From positions 1 through 47,386 of the forward strand of contig NZ_LOHS01000085.1 of the NCBI RefSeq assembly GCF_001642995.1: a stretch of 47,386 bases of DNA, in the 5' to 3' direction. The translations under genes and the position numbers were made by a program. The notes under the pieces are model-generated. The model worked only from the letters and a program-made list of their open reading frames with translations. It was not told where the DNA came from and did not search any database. The first letter of the stretch is position 1. Each line of letters begins with the position of its first letter. The stretch is from Streptomyces jeddahensis (lineage in GTDB: Bacteria > Actinomycetota > Actinomycetes > Streptomycetales > Streptomycetaceae). Shown piece after piece: positions 16,280 through 24,625 of the stretch.

Positions 16280-18102
16280 GCCAGCACCTCCCGAACCTGA
16301 GATACCGTCAGCCATCGCTGCGGAGACAGCACCTTGGTGACCTGGGGCGCGAAGGACGGCGACGACACGACGACGTCGGCGGTCGGGCCGTTCGCCACGA
16401 TCTCCCCGTCGGCCAGGATGACGACCCGGTCGGCGAGCTCGGCCGCGAGTTCCACGTCGTGCGTGGCCAGCACGGTGGCGTGACCCTGGGCCGCGAGACC
16501 GCGCAGGACGGACACCAGGCGGGCCTTCGCCGCGTAGTCGAGACCGCGGGTCGGCTCGTCGAGGAGCAGCAGCGGCGGCCGGGCCGTGAGCACCAGGGCG
16601 AGGGCGAGTGCGAGCCGCTGCCCTTCCGAGAGGTCCCGTGGATGCGTGTCGTCCGCGATGCCGGGCAGCAGGTCGGACACCAGCGCGCGGCACGTACCCG
16701 GCGCCGCGCCCGCGTCGCCGTCGGCGGCCGCGCACTCGGCGGCCACGGTGTCGGCGTACAGCAGATCACGCGGCTCCTGCGGTACGAGGCCCACGCGCCG
16801 GACCAGCTCACGCGGCCCCGCGCGGTGCGGCACGAGGCCGCCGACCCGCACCGAGCCCGACGTGGGGGCGACCAGGCCGACCAGCGTGGACAGAAGGGTG
16901 GACTTCCCCGCGCCGTTACGGCCCATCAGCGCGACCGTCTCCCCGGGGACGGTGGAGAAGTCCACGTGGCGCAACGCCTCGACCCTGCCGCGCCGCACGC
17001 CCAGCCCCTCGACGATGGCGACGGGCTCGTTCTCGTACGGCACCGCGGGCACCGCAGGCGCGTCGTGCTTGCCGTGCCGGCGCCGCCAGGGTGCGAGCCG
17101 TGGGCGAGCCCGGCGCGGCTCCGGACCGGGCCGTCGCGGCTCCGGACCCGGCCGGGACGGCGACGCGGGGCGGGGGCGGTCCCCATCCGTACGGTCGAGG
17201 GACGGCAATGCGGGGCGGGGGTGGCTCCCTTCCGTGCGGCGGGAGCGGCCCCCGTCCGTACGGTCGGGGGACGGCTCCGGCCCGAGCCCCGCCAGCCGTT
17301 CCCGCAGCGCCCCGGCACGCCGCCGGGCGTCCCGCACCGTGAGCGGCAGGGGCGACCAGCCGGCGAGCCTCCCGAGGTCCACCACCGGCGGGTACACCGG
17401 TGAGACGGCCATCATCTCGGCGGGCGCACCGAGCACGGGCGCCACGCCCGGTTCGGGGAGCAGCAGGACCTGGTCCGCGTACTGCACGACCCGCTCCAGC
17501 CGGTGCTCGGCCATGAGCACGGTCGTGCCGAGATCGTGGACGAGCCGCTGGAGCACGGAGAGGACCTCCTCCGCCGCCGCGGGGTCGAGGGCGGACGTCG
17601 GCTCGTCGAGGACCAGCACCCGCGGATGCGGGGTGAGGACGGAGCCGATGGCCACGCGCTGCTGCTGCCCGCCGGACAGCGTGGCGATGGGCCGGTCGCG
17701 CAGATCGGCGAGCCCGAGCAGATCGAGCGTCTCCTCGACGCGTCGCCGCATCACGTCCGGCGGCAGCCCCAGCGACTCCATGCCGTATGCGAGTTCGTCC
17801 TCGACCGTGTCCGTCACGAAGTGGGAGAGCGGGTCCTGCCCGACGGTGCCGACGACGTCGGCGAGTTCGCGCGGCTTGTGGGTACGGGTGTCCCGGTCGG
17901 CCACGGTGACGCGGCCGCGCAGCGTGCCGCCCGTGAAGTGCGGCACAAGGCCGCTGACCGTCCCCAGCAGCGTCGACTTCCCGACCCCGGACGGGCCGAC
18001 GACGAGCACCAATTCGCCCTCGGGAACGGTGAGGTCGACCCCGCGCACCGTGGTGGCGCAGGCGCCTTCGTACGTCACGGAGACATCCTCGAAACGGATC
18101 AT
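16276..18102 (-). CDS. ECF transporter ATPase with two ABC domains
   Basis: A 608-residue fusion of two ABC ATPases (EcfA-EcfA'). Domain 1 has Walker A GPSGVGKST, signature LSGGQQQR and Walker B VLVLDEPTSALD; domain 2 has GRNGAGKST, LSEGQRLA and LLLLDEPTRGLD. The two are joined by a proline- and arginine-rich linker of about 80 residues (residues near 275-360) with repeated PDRTDG and PRRPGPEPRR-like pieces. It powers uptake by the T and S subunits encoded on either side. ATG 18102 overlaps the stop of the T-component gene (ATGA). The serine-to-glutamate change in the second signature (LSEGQ) is common in this family. Confidence 0.9.
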   Translation of the reverse strand: MIRFEDVSVTYEGACATTVRGVDLTVPEGELVLVVGPSGVGKSTLLGTVSGLVPHFTGGTLRGRVTVADRDTRTHKPRELADVVGTVGQDPLSHFVTDTVEDELAYGMESLGLPPDVMRRRVEETLDLLGLADLRDRPIATLSGGQQQRVAIGSVLTPHPRVLVLDEPTSALDPAAAEEVLSVLQRLVHDLGTTVLMAEHRLERVVQYADQVLLLPEPGVAPVLGAPAEMMAVSPVYPPVVDLGRLAGWSPLPLTVRDARRRAGALRERLAGLGPEPSPDRTDGGRSRRTEGSHPRPALPSLDRTDGDRPRPASPSRPGPEPRRPGPEPRRARPRLAPWRRRHGKHDAPAVPAVPYENEPVAIVEGLGVRRGRVEALRHVDFSTVPGETVALMGRNGAGKSTLLSTLVGLVAPTSGSVRVGGLVPHRAGPRELVRRVGLVPQEPRDLLYADTVAAECAAADGDAGAAPGTCRALVSDLLPGIADDTHPRDLSEGQRLALALALVLTARPPLLLLDEPTRGLDYAAKARLVSVLRGLAAQGHATVLATHDVELAAELADRVVILADGEIVANGPTADVVVSSPSFAPQVTKVLSPQRWLTVSQVREVLA

Positions 18103-19415
18103 GAGGGTTCCTTGGAGAGGTCGGACCGGCGGGGTGCGGCGGAGGGTTCCGAAGGGGCCTTGGCCGTGGGCCTGGCAGTGGACGTGGGCCTGGCCTTGGC
18201 CGTGGCCTCGGGCATGGCGGTGCCTGAGGTGCGCGGCGGAGGGGCGGGTGCCACGAGCGCCGGAAGCAGCCCCAGCAGCAGCACCGCCGCCGCGGGCAGC
18301 AGCGGCAGCGTGGGCGCGGACAGCGGTACGACGCCGGGGCGGAGGGCCGCGGGGTCGTACGAGGCGGAGACGATCAGCGCCGCCGCGACCGCCATCCCCG
18401 AGGCGGCGACCAGCCAGGACCGGGGGCCCCACACGTCCGGCCGGTACCGGGTGCGCACGGACCGGCGGCCGCCCAGCCGCAGTCCGGCCAGCGCGGCCAC
18501 GAGCCCGGCGAGCAGCACGGGCAGGCCGTAGGCCGTGCCCTCCGCGGTGAGCAGCCCATACGTTCCGGCGCACACCCCGACGAGCCCGCCTAGGGTGAGC
18601 ACGGCGGTGGTGCGCCGGACGGCGTCCGGGACCCGGGCGGTCCGCCCGTACCCGCGCGCGTCCATCGCCGCAGCCAGTGCCACCGAGCGCTCCAGCGCAC
18701 CCTCCAGGACCGGCAGTCCGACCTGCAGCAGCCCCCGAAGGCCGGTGTCCGGCCGCCCGCGCAGCCGCCGCGCGGCCCGCAACCGCTGCACGTCCGCGAT
18801 GAGATGCGGCGCGAACGTCAGCGCGACGACGACGGCGACACCCGCCTCGTACAGGGCACCGGGCAGTGACTTGAGCAGCCGTGCCGGATTGGCGAGGGCG
18901 TTGGCCGCGCCCACGCAGATCAGCAGCGTTGCCAGCTTCAACCCGTCGTACAGCGCGAAGACCAGGGCCTCGGCGGTCACCCGGCCGCCGACGCGCACGC
19001 CCTGCGCCCAGTCGGGCAGCGGGATCTCGGGCAGGCTGACGACGGTGTGCGTGCCGGGAATCGGCGATCCCAGGAACACCGCGAACACCAGCCGGATGCC
19101 GATCACCGCCAGCCCGAGCTTGACGAAGGCACCGTAGGAGCGCGCCCAGGGCGCCTCCGTCCGCCGTGCCGCGACGACGTACCCGGCGACCCCGATGAGG
19201 AGCGCGAGCAGCAACGGGTTCGAGGTCCGCGACGCGGCGGTCCCGAGCCCGAGCGCCCAGATCCACCAGGCACCGGGATGCAGGGCGTTGCTGCGGTTCG
19301 CCTGGGGGGCGAGCCTACGGCGGGGCGCGGCTGACGCCGGACTTGGCGGATCCGGGCGCTGTGCCGCGAGCCGCGGGTGGGGTCCTTCGCGTGGCGTGCG
19401 CTCGCCGGTGGTCAT
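18099..19415 (-). CDS. ECF transporter T component
   Basis: A 438-residue membrane protein of the EcfT/CbiQ family. The hallmark AMDARGYGR (coupling helix, A-R-G) lies near residue 250, and the family block LTFAPHLIADVQRLRAARRLRG precedes it (quoted in part). There are additional helices after the core, making it longer than the usual 260 residues, and the last 55 residues are a hydrophilic repeat-like tail (ATAKARPTSTARPTAKA) predicted to be cytoplasmic or disordered. T couples ATP hydrolysis to movement of the S component. It lies 18 bases after the secreted-protein gene and overlaps the ATPase gene. Confidence 0.85.
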   Translation of the reverse strand: MTTGERTPREGPHPRLAAQRPDPPSPASAAPRRRLAPQANRSNALHPGAWWIWALGLGTAASRTSNPLLLALLIGVAGYVVAARRTEAPWARSYGAFVKLGLAVIGIRLVFAVFLGSPIPGTHTVVSLPEIPLPDWAQGVRVGGRVTAEALVFALYDGLKLATLLICVGAANALANPARLLKSLPGALYEAGVAVVVALTFAPHLIADVQRLRAARRLRGRPDTGLRGLLQVGLPVLEGALERSVALAAAMDARGYGRTARVPDAVRRTTAVLTLGGLVGVCAGTYGLLTAEGTAYGLPVLLAGLVAALAGLRLGGRRSVRTRYRPDVWGPRSWLVAASGMAVAAALIVSASYDPAALRPGVVPLSAPTLPLLPAAAVLLLGLLPALVAPAPPPRTSGTAMPEATAKARPTSTARPTAKAPSEPSAAPRRSDLSKEPS

Positions 19416-19433
19416 CGTCGTCGAGCCCCCGGT

Positions 19434-20198
19434 TCAGCCGCGGCGGCGGCGCGCCTGCCAGACGGCGGCGGCGCCGAGCAGGGCGACGGCTGCGAGGCCG
19501 GCAGCGAGCCCCAGCGACGGCCCGCTGTCGTCCCCCTCGGCACCGCCCGAGGCGGACGTGGACGTGGGATCCGCTGCCGGCGAGGTGGCGGGACGCTCAC
19601 CGGAACCGGACGAGCCGGACGAGCGGGATGAGCCGGATGAGCCGGACGACACCTGCTCGCCGCACCCCGTCTGCGGATAGCCCGCGATGGCGCACAGCAG
19701 CGCGTTGCCGTCGTACCGCAGCGGCCCCGCGACGGCGGCGAGCGCGTCGGCGGTGGTCGCGTCCTCGGCGACGCGCGCGCAGGCGGTACGCGGCTTCGGC
19801 GGCGTCTCGCCGTCGGGCGCGTCATCGGACGTGCCGAAGTCGAGGACGAGCGCGACCCGCTTGGTGCCGTCCTTCGCCGGGGTGCCGGCGCAGATCGCCG
19901 CGAACCCGGCGTCCCCGCGCGGCTTCGTGGAGTCCTGCGAGTCCTCGCTCACCGCGAACCGGAAGCCCTGCACAGTCCCGTCCTCCGGGCGCAGGAACGA
20001 CGGCCCCTGTGTGGCGTACGTCCATCCGCCGCCGTCCCGCTCCCAGAACGACCAGTAGCGGTAACCGACGGCCTGCGCGGGCCCGGCCGTGCCGAGCAGG
20101 CCGCCGAGCACGGCGAGCAGCAGACCGAGGACGCCGAGGCCGCGGAGGGGGAGGCGCCGCCGTATCGGGTACTGCCGTATCGGGTACTGCGGTGTCAC
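19434..20198 (-). CDS. Secreted SCO2322-family protein with C-terminal membrane anchor
   Basis: A 254-residue precursor. After a signal peptide (LPLRGLGVLGLLLAVLGG, ending near AQA) comes a domain beginning YRYWSFWERDGGGWTYAT, with FRFAVSED, two cysteines in FAAICAGTP and RTACARVAED, and LLCAIAGYPQTGCGE. A serine-glycine linker leads to a final hydrophobic helix and RRRRG, so the protein is displayed outside on the membrane. I recognise the family name only; its function is not established. Its place between a toroid protein and an ECF transporter behind a B12 riboswitch suggests a part in capturing the transported corrinoid. GTG 20198 overlaps the upstream stop (GTGA). The N-terminus repeats QYPIR twice. 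Confidence 0.8.
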   Translation of the reverse strand: MTPQYPIRQYPIRRRLPLRGLGVLGLLLAVLGGLLGTAGPAQAVGYRYWSFWERDGGGWTYATQGPSFLRPEDGTVQGFRFAVSEDSQDSTKPRGDAGFAAICAGTPAKDGTKRVALVLDFGTSDDAPDGETPPKPRTACARVAEDATTADALAAVAGPLRYDGNALLCAIAGYPQTGCGEQVSSGSSGSSRSSGSSGSGERPATSPAADPTSTSASGGAEGDDSGPSLGLAAGLAAVALLGAAAVWQARRRRG

Positions 20199-21433
20199 AG
20201 CTGCTGCTGGTTCTTGTTGCGGCCGCTGAGCAGGAAGCCGATGCCGATACCGGCGACGAGGCCGACGCCGACGATCCAGTAGACGCCATACCCGGAGTTG
20301 ACCTGCGTGGAGACGTCCTTGGCGCCCTTCTGCTGGGGCGTGTGCTGCGGGGCAGGACCCGTCTCGTTGAGCAGGGAGACCAAGTCCCCGCCGCCGAAGT
20401 CGTCCGCGGCGGTACCCGTGGCGTGGGCGGCGAAGATCAGCTGGGCGTAGGCGGCGGGGCCGTTCTGCTTCGCCCAGTCCGCGGAGTTCCGCTCCAGCCA
20501 CTTCAGGGGCTTCTGGGCCTGCTCGGCGCCGCCCTGTGCGGCGAGTGCGACGACCGCGTCCGCCGTGTTGCCGTAGTCGGGCTGGTCCGCGGCTCCGGCG
20601 AGCGCGGACTTCAGGTAGCCGTCCTTCTCGACGGCGTGGGCGAGGTAGGAGGCGCCGTTGGCGGCGGCCTGCTCGGGGGTGAGCGTGCCGGAGTCGGTGC
20701 AGCTCTCAGCCTTCTTACTGGCCCCCGCCTCCCCGCCGGGCTTGGCCACGAGGCCCTTGCCCAGCGCTCCGATCACACCCGCGGCGGTCGCGTCCGCGTT
20801 GGCGGCCAGCTTGCCCTTCTTGTCCGGCTGGTAGGCGAAGGCACCCGCGCCGTCGCCGTCGCACGGCAGGGACAGCTTCAGCAGCGCGTCGTACGGCGAC
20901 TTGCCGACCTTCACGACCTCGGCGGGCTTCTCACCCGCCGCCACAAGCGCCCCGACGACGACGGACGTCGAGTTCGCGTCGCTGGCCCCGCCCGCCGCGT
21001 ACCCCCAGCCGCCGTCCTCGTTCTGCACGGACTTCAGCCAGGCGACGGCCTTGCCGGTCTCGGCGCCGTGCCCGCCGAGCGCGGCCAGGGCCTGGACGGC
21101 GGCGGCCGTGCTGTTGGTGTCGACCATGAGCTTGGCGTCGCACGCCTTGCCGGTGTCGGCGCGGTACGCGGCGAACGCCCCGTTCGCGCACTGCTGCCCG
21201 ACGAGCCAGTCGACGGCCTTCGTGGCGGGCTTCACACCCACGGTGTCCTGCGCGAGCAGCGCGAGGGACTGCCGCCACACACCGTCGTACGTAGGGTCGG
21301 ACGTGCCGTAGAGCCCGGAGGGAAGCGCGACGGACGGCGACGGGGACGCCTCGTCCGCGAGGGCGGCCGGAGCCGCGGCCGCGCCGATCGCGGCGACGGC
21401 TGCCAGTACCGCGGCGCTGCGGCGAACGTTCAT
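20195..21433 (-). CDS. Secreted, anchored prenyltransferase/terpene-cyclase-fold toroid protein
   Basis: A 412-residue precursor with a signal peptide (SAAVLAAVAAIGAAAAPAALA), a long alpha-alpha repeat domain with QW-like pieces such as NEDGGWGYA, and a C-terminal helix VYWIVGVGLVAGIGIGFLL followed by a basic tail. The fold is that of squalene/prenyl cyclases, but the catalytic DxDD motif is not visible, and a secreted, anchored enzyme of that kind would be odd. The same alpha6/alpha6 toroid forms the cobalamin-binding half of animal intrinsic factor and transcobalamin. As first gene after a cobalamin riboswitch and ahead of an ECF transporter, it is best read as a surface corrinoid-binding protein. 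This is inference. Confidence 0.8.
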   Translation of the reverse strand: MNVRRSAAVLAAVAAIGAAAAPAALADEASPSPSVALPSGLYGTSDPTYDGVWRQSLALLAQDTVGVKPATKAVDWLVGQQCANGAFAAYRADTGKACDAKLMVDTNSTAAAVQALAALGGHGAETGKAVAWLKSVQNEDGGWGYAAGGASDANSTSVVVGALVAAGEKPAEVVKVGKSPYDALLKLSLPCDGDGAGAFAYQPDKKGKLAANADATAAGVIGALGKGLVAKPGGEAGASKKAESCTDSGTLTPEQAAANGASYLAHAVEKDGYLKSALAGAADQPDYGNTADAVVALAAQGGAEQAQKPLKWLERNSADWAKQNGPAAYAQLIFAAHATGTAADDFGGGDLVSLLNETGPAPQHTPQQKGAKDVSTQVNSGYGVYWIVGVGLVAGIGIGFLLSGRNKNQQQL

Positions 21434-21491
21434 GATCGGCGGGTGCCTCTCTCGTGTTGCTCGGTTCGCCTCCGGGGCGCAACAGCCCCTT

Positions 21492-21513
21492 CGGCTCTCC
21501 CTGCGGGGAGCCG
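21492..21513 (-). promoter_or_regulatory. Candidate expression-platform hairpin of the riboswitch
   Basis: CGGCTC and GAGCCG pair across a 10-base middle that can extend the stem by two GC pairs. It lies between the cobalamin aptamer and the ATG at 21433. It could serve as terminator or as partner of an anti-structure; which one cannot be told by eye. Confidence 0.4.
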
Positions 21514-21559
21514 GGCAGCACGGGCACACGCAGGCACCGGGCGGCTCCGGCTCCGTATG

Positions 21560-21735
21560 CCTCGACGGTGCCGGTCACCGGCTGCTGCCGGCGACAGGAG
21601 CCATGCACGTCCGCTCAGGGCATTCCGGCTCACCGCTCCCAGATGCACGGGGCGGCTCACGGCTGCGGGATCAGCGCCGGATTCGCACCGGCTTCCCCCT
21701 GCACAGCGTGGATGACCCGGTCACTTTACCGGTCG
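21560..21735 (-). ncRNA. Cobalamin (B12) riboswitch
   Basis: Read on the minus strand, the region 21700 to 21656 shows the AdoCbl aptamer core: GGGGGAAGCCGGTGCGAATC, then CCGGCGCTGATCCCGCAGCC, then GTGAG. The B12 box follows as GTGAGCCGGAATG at 21633-21621. This arrangement is diagnostic. It lies about 190-300 bases before the toroid-protein ATG and should shut down the five-gene ECF operon when cobalamin is plentiful. The outer limits are approximate. Confidence 0.92.
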
Positions 21736-21781
21736 GTACGTGCTCGTCCCGAGACCCCTCCGCGCGAGCGCGCAGCGGAGG

Positions 21782-22819
21782 TCACACCGCCACATACGCC
21801 ACCGGATCGCTCCCCGCCACCGCCTCCGCCCGCCCCAGCTTCACCAGGCGGCGCAGGTGGGCCTCCGCCTCCGATACCGCGATGGTGCGGGAGCCGTAGG
21901 GGATCTGGTTCCAGGGGCGGTTCCACTCCATGCGTTCGGCGAGCTGCCAGGGGGTGAGGGGGTGGGCGAGGTGGGTGAGGAGATCGGTGAGGCGGGCCTC
22001 GTGGTGGGTCAGCAGCTCGCGTACGCGGGACGCGGCGTCCGTGAAGGCGTGCTGGTGGGCGGGGAGGATCTCCGCCGCGCCCAGGCGGCCGACCCGCTCC
22101 AGCGAGTCGAGGTAGTCGCCCAGCGGGTCGGTGACGGTCGCGTCGTCGGGGTCCTCGTACAGGCCGATGTGCGGGGTGATCTCCGGGAGCAGGTGGTCGC
22201 CGGAGAAGAGGCGGCCGCGGCCGGGGAGGCCCGCCGGGTGGTTCTCCTCCAGGTGCAGGCAGACGTGGCCGGGGGTGTGGCCCGGTGTCCAGATCGCGCG
22301 GAGGCGGCGGCCGGGCAGGTCGAGGAGTTCGCCGGGGACGATGTCGTGGTCGGGTACGGCCGCGTCGAAGCCCGGCAGGGGGCGGGCCTTGCCCGACGTG
22401 AGCGCGGCCAGCAGCGGGGCCACGTGCTCCTCGGGCGCGCCGACCGCGGTGAGCCGGTCGGCCATGTACGCGTACCAGCGCTCGGGAGGGTTCTCCTGCG
22501 TGCGGCGTACGACGGAGGCGTCCGCCGCGTGCATGGCGATCCAGGCGCCGGACGCCTCGCGGACCCGGGCCGAGAGGCCGTGGTGGTCGGGGTGGTGGTG
22601 GGTGATGACGACCCCGTGGATCTCCGCGGCCGAGGTGCCGCATGCCGTCAGGCCGTCGGCGAGGGTGTCCCAGGAGGCAGGGTCGTCCCAGCCGGTGTCG
22701 ATCAGCACCGGTCCACGGTCGGTGTCGAGGAGGTACACCAGGGTGTGGCCGAGTGGGTTGTCCGGGATGGGGACCTGGATGGACTGCACGCCGGCGCCGT
22801 GGTCGGTCACCCTTGTCAT
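21782..22819 (-). CDS. MBL-fold metallo-hydrolase
   Basis: A 345-residue metallo-beta-lactamase-fold protein. Metal ligands are in VVITHHHPDHHG (HxHxDH), TPGHTPGH and the aspartate of FSGDHLLP; the N-terminal strand pair is LVYLLDTDRGPVLIDTGWDD. The C-terminal 90 residues form a winged-helix-like extension (TPWQLAERMEWNRPWNQIP) typical of the LACTB2-like branch, whose members hydrolyse thioesters or other esters. Both a KstR-type box (22910) and a copy of motif B (22828) lie in its promoter, so it is probably part of the steroid regulon, perhaps as a CoA thioesterase. That role is inference. ATG 22819 is preceded by AAGGGGA. Confidence 0.85.
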   Translation of the reverse strand: MTRVTDHGAGVQSIQVPIPDNPLGHTLVYLLDTDRGPVLIDTGWDDPASWDTLADGLTACGTSAAEIHGVVITHHHPDHHGLSARVREASGAWIAMHAADASVVRRTQENPPERWYAYMADRLTAVGAPEEHVAPLLAALTSGKARPLPGFDAAVPDHDIVPGELLDLPGRRLRAIWTPGHTPGHVCLHLEENHPAGLPGRGRLFSGDHLLPEITPHIGLYEDPDDATVTDPLGDYLDSLERVGRLGAAEILPAHQHAFTDAASRVRELLTHHEARLTDLLTHLAHPLTPWQLAERMEWNRPWNQIPYGSRTIAVSEAEAHLRRLVKLGRAEAVAGSDPVAYVAV

Positions 22820-22827
22820 CGGATCCC

Positions 22828-22842
22828 CTTACGCATCGTCAG
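22828..22842. promoter_or_regulatory. Motif B copy, MBL promoter/leader
   Basis: CTTACGcatCGTCAG matches CTGACGnnnCGTCAG with one mismatch, 9 bases upstream of the MBL-fold gene ATG. Confidence 0.45.
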
Positions 22843-22909
22843 ATACTCGTCGGCCGGGCAGCGTTGTCGTGTTGTCGCCCTCGCTTGTCCGCCCTCGCTC
22901 TCACTCTAG

Positions 22910-22923
22910 TAGAACCTGTTGCA
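22910..22923. promoter_or_regulatory. KstR-type box, MBL promoter
   Basis: TAGAACCTGTTGCA is an exact match to TnnAACnnGTTnnA. It lies 91 bases before the MBL-fold gene and 200 before the aldehyde dehydrogenase, so it more likely serves the former. Confidence 0.75.
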
Positions 22924-23002
22924 TTGGGCGCCGTGATTCGGCTCTGGTGCGGCTCCGCCAGCATTCGCTGGATGCCTGTGGACTCCATGGACTCCTCCCA
23001 CT

Positions 23003-23020
23003 AGAACTGGTATCAGTTCT
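23003..23020. promoter_or_regulatory. 18-bp palindrome, aldehyde dehydrogenase promoter
   Basis: AGAACTGGTATCAGTTCT has perfect 7-bp arms around GTAT. Its AAC and GTT half-sites are 8 bases apart instead of 2, so it is not a normal KstR box. A weak copy of motif B (CTGAAACTGCGTCAG, 23018-23032) follows directly. Confidence 0.55.
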
Positions 23021-23034
23021 GAAACTGCGTCAGG

Positions 23035-23086
23035 AGACGTGATCGCCAGACGTGATCGCCAGACGTGATCGCCAGACGTGATCGCC
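23035..23086. repeat. Four 13-bp tandem repeats
   Basis: AGACGTGATCGCC is repeated four times without a mismatch, between the palindrome at 23003 and the ribosome binding site of the aldehyde dehydrogenase gene. The region is not coding. Confidence 0.9.
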
Positions 23087-23122
23087 ACAGGATCGTCGCC
23101 CAGCCCCAGGAGGCAGTCGGCC

Positions 23123-24625
23123 ATGACCGAGCTCGTGGAACACGGACAGCTGTTCATCGGCGGGGAGTTGACCGACCCCCTCGGCAAGGACGTCATCGAG
23201 GTGATCTCGCCGCACACCGAGGAGGTCATCGGCCGCGTGCCGCACGCCGCGCCCGCCGATGTCGACCGCGCGGTCGCCGCCGCGCGCACGGCCTTCGACG
23301 AGGGGCCCTGGCCGCGGATGACGCTCGACGAGCGGATCGATGTCGTCGGCCGGATCAAGGACGCCATCGCGGTGCGCCACGAGGAGATCGCCCGCGTCAT
23401 CTCCTCCGAGAACGGCGCCCCGTACTCCTGGGGCGTCCTCGCGCAGGCGCTCGGCGCGATGATGGTGTGGGACGCCGCGATCACGGTCGCGCGCTCCTTC
23501 ACGTACGAGGAGGAGCGGGACGGCGTCCTCGGGAAGATCCTCGTGCGGCGCGAGCCCGTGGGCGTCGTGGCGGCCGTGGTGCCGTGGAACGTCCCGCAGT
23601 TCACGGCCGCCGCCAAGCTGGCGCCCGCGCTGCTCGCCGGCTGCACCGCCGTCCTCAAGCCGTCGCCCGAGTCCCCCCTCGACGCGTACATCCTCGCCGA
23701 CATCGTCAAGGAGGCCGGGCTGCCGGACGGCGTGCTGTCGATCCTCCCGGCGGACCGCGAGGTGAGCGAGTACCTGGTCGGCCACCCCGGCATCGACAAG
23801 GTGTCCTTCACGGGGTCCGTCGCCGGGGGCAAACGCGTCATGGAGGTGGCCTCCCGCAACCTCACGCGCGTGACGCTGGAGCTTGGCGGCAAGTCGGCGG
23901 CCGTGGTCCTGCCGGACGCCGACCTCGACACGACCGTGCAGGGCATCGTCCCGGCCGCCTGGATGAACAACGGCCAGGCCTGCGTCGCCCAGACCCGCAT
24001 CCTCGTACCCCGCTCCGGCTACGACGAGTTCGCCGACGCCTTCGCCGCCGCGGCGAGCGCCCTCGTGGTCGGCGACCCGCTCGACCCGGCCACCCAGGTC
24101 GGCCCGCTCGTCGCCCGGCGCCAGCAGCAGCGCAACCTCGACTACATCCGCATCGGGCAGGAGGAGGGCGCCAAGGTCCTTACGGGGGGCGGGCGTCCGG
24201 CAGGCATGGAGCGCGGCTGGTACGTCGAGCCCACACTCTTCGGCGACGTCGACAACTCCATGCGGATCGCCCGCGAGGAGATCTTCGGCCCGGTCGTCTG
24301 CCTGCTCCCGTACGGCGACGAGACCGAGGCCGTGAAGATCGCCAACGACTCCGACTACGGCCTGAGCGGCAGCGTCTGGACGGCGGACGTGGCCCACGGC
24401 ATCGACGTCGCCCGCCGGGTCCGCACCGGCACCTACTCCGTCAACACCTTCAGCCTCGACATGCTGGGCCCCTTCGGCGGCTACAAGAATTCCGGGCTCG
24501 GGCGCGAGTTCGGGCCCGAGGGGTACGGCGAGTACCTGGAGCACAAGATGATCCACCTGCCCGCCGGGTACGAGTCGCCTGCCACCGCCGCCACTGCCGC
24601 TGCGGACGAGGGGGCGGAAGCCTGA
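23123..24625 (+). CDS. NAD(P)-dependent aldehyde dehydrogenase
   Basis: A 500-residue aldehyde dehydrogenase with the catalytic cysteine 287 (NNGQACVAQTR), the general base glutamate 253 (VTLELGGKSA), the cofactor loop FTGSVAGGKRV and the C-terminal FGGYKNSGLGREFGPEG. It should oxidise an aldehyde to the acid. In the context of a CYP125-like oxidase and a ferredoxin, a steroid C26 aldehyde or another side-chain aldehyde is a reasonable substrate, but this is inference. ATG 23123 is preceded by AGGAGG at 9 bases. The stop overlaps the ferredoxin start (TGATG), so the two are coupled. Confidence 0.9.
   Translation: MTELVEHGQLFIGGELTDPLGKDVIEVISPHTEEVIGRVPHAAPADVDRAVAAARTAFDEGPWPRMTLDERIDVVGRIKDAIAVRHEEIARVISSENGAPYSWGVLAQALGAMMVWDAAITVARSFTYEEERDGVLGKILVRREPVGVVAAVVPWNVPQFTAAAKLAPALLAGCTAVLKPSPESPLDAYILADIVKEAGLPDGVLSILPADREVSEYLVGHPGIDKVSFTGSVAGGKRVMEVASRNLTRVTLELGGKSAAVVLPDADLDTTVQGIVPAAWMNNGQACVAQTRILVPRSGYDEFADAFAAAASALVVGDPLDPATQVGPLVARRQQQRNLDYIRIGQEEGAKVLTGGGRPAGMERGWYVEPTLFGDVDNSMRIAREEIFGPVVCLLPYGDETEAVKIANDSDYGLSGSVWTADVAHGIDVARRVRTGTYSVNTFSLDMLGPFGGYKNSGLGREFGPEGYGEYLEHKMIHLPAGYESPATAATAAADEGAEA

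Noticed and set aside
23003..23020. A KstR box at the aldehyde dehydrogenase promoter
   Set aside because: The half-sites are present but 8 bases apart, not 2; kept only as an unassigned palindrome.
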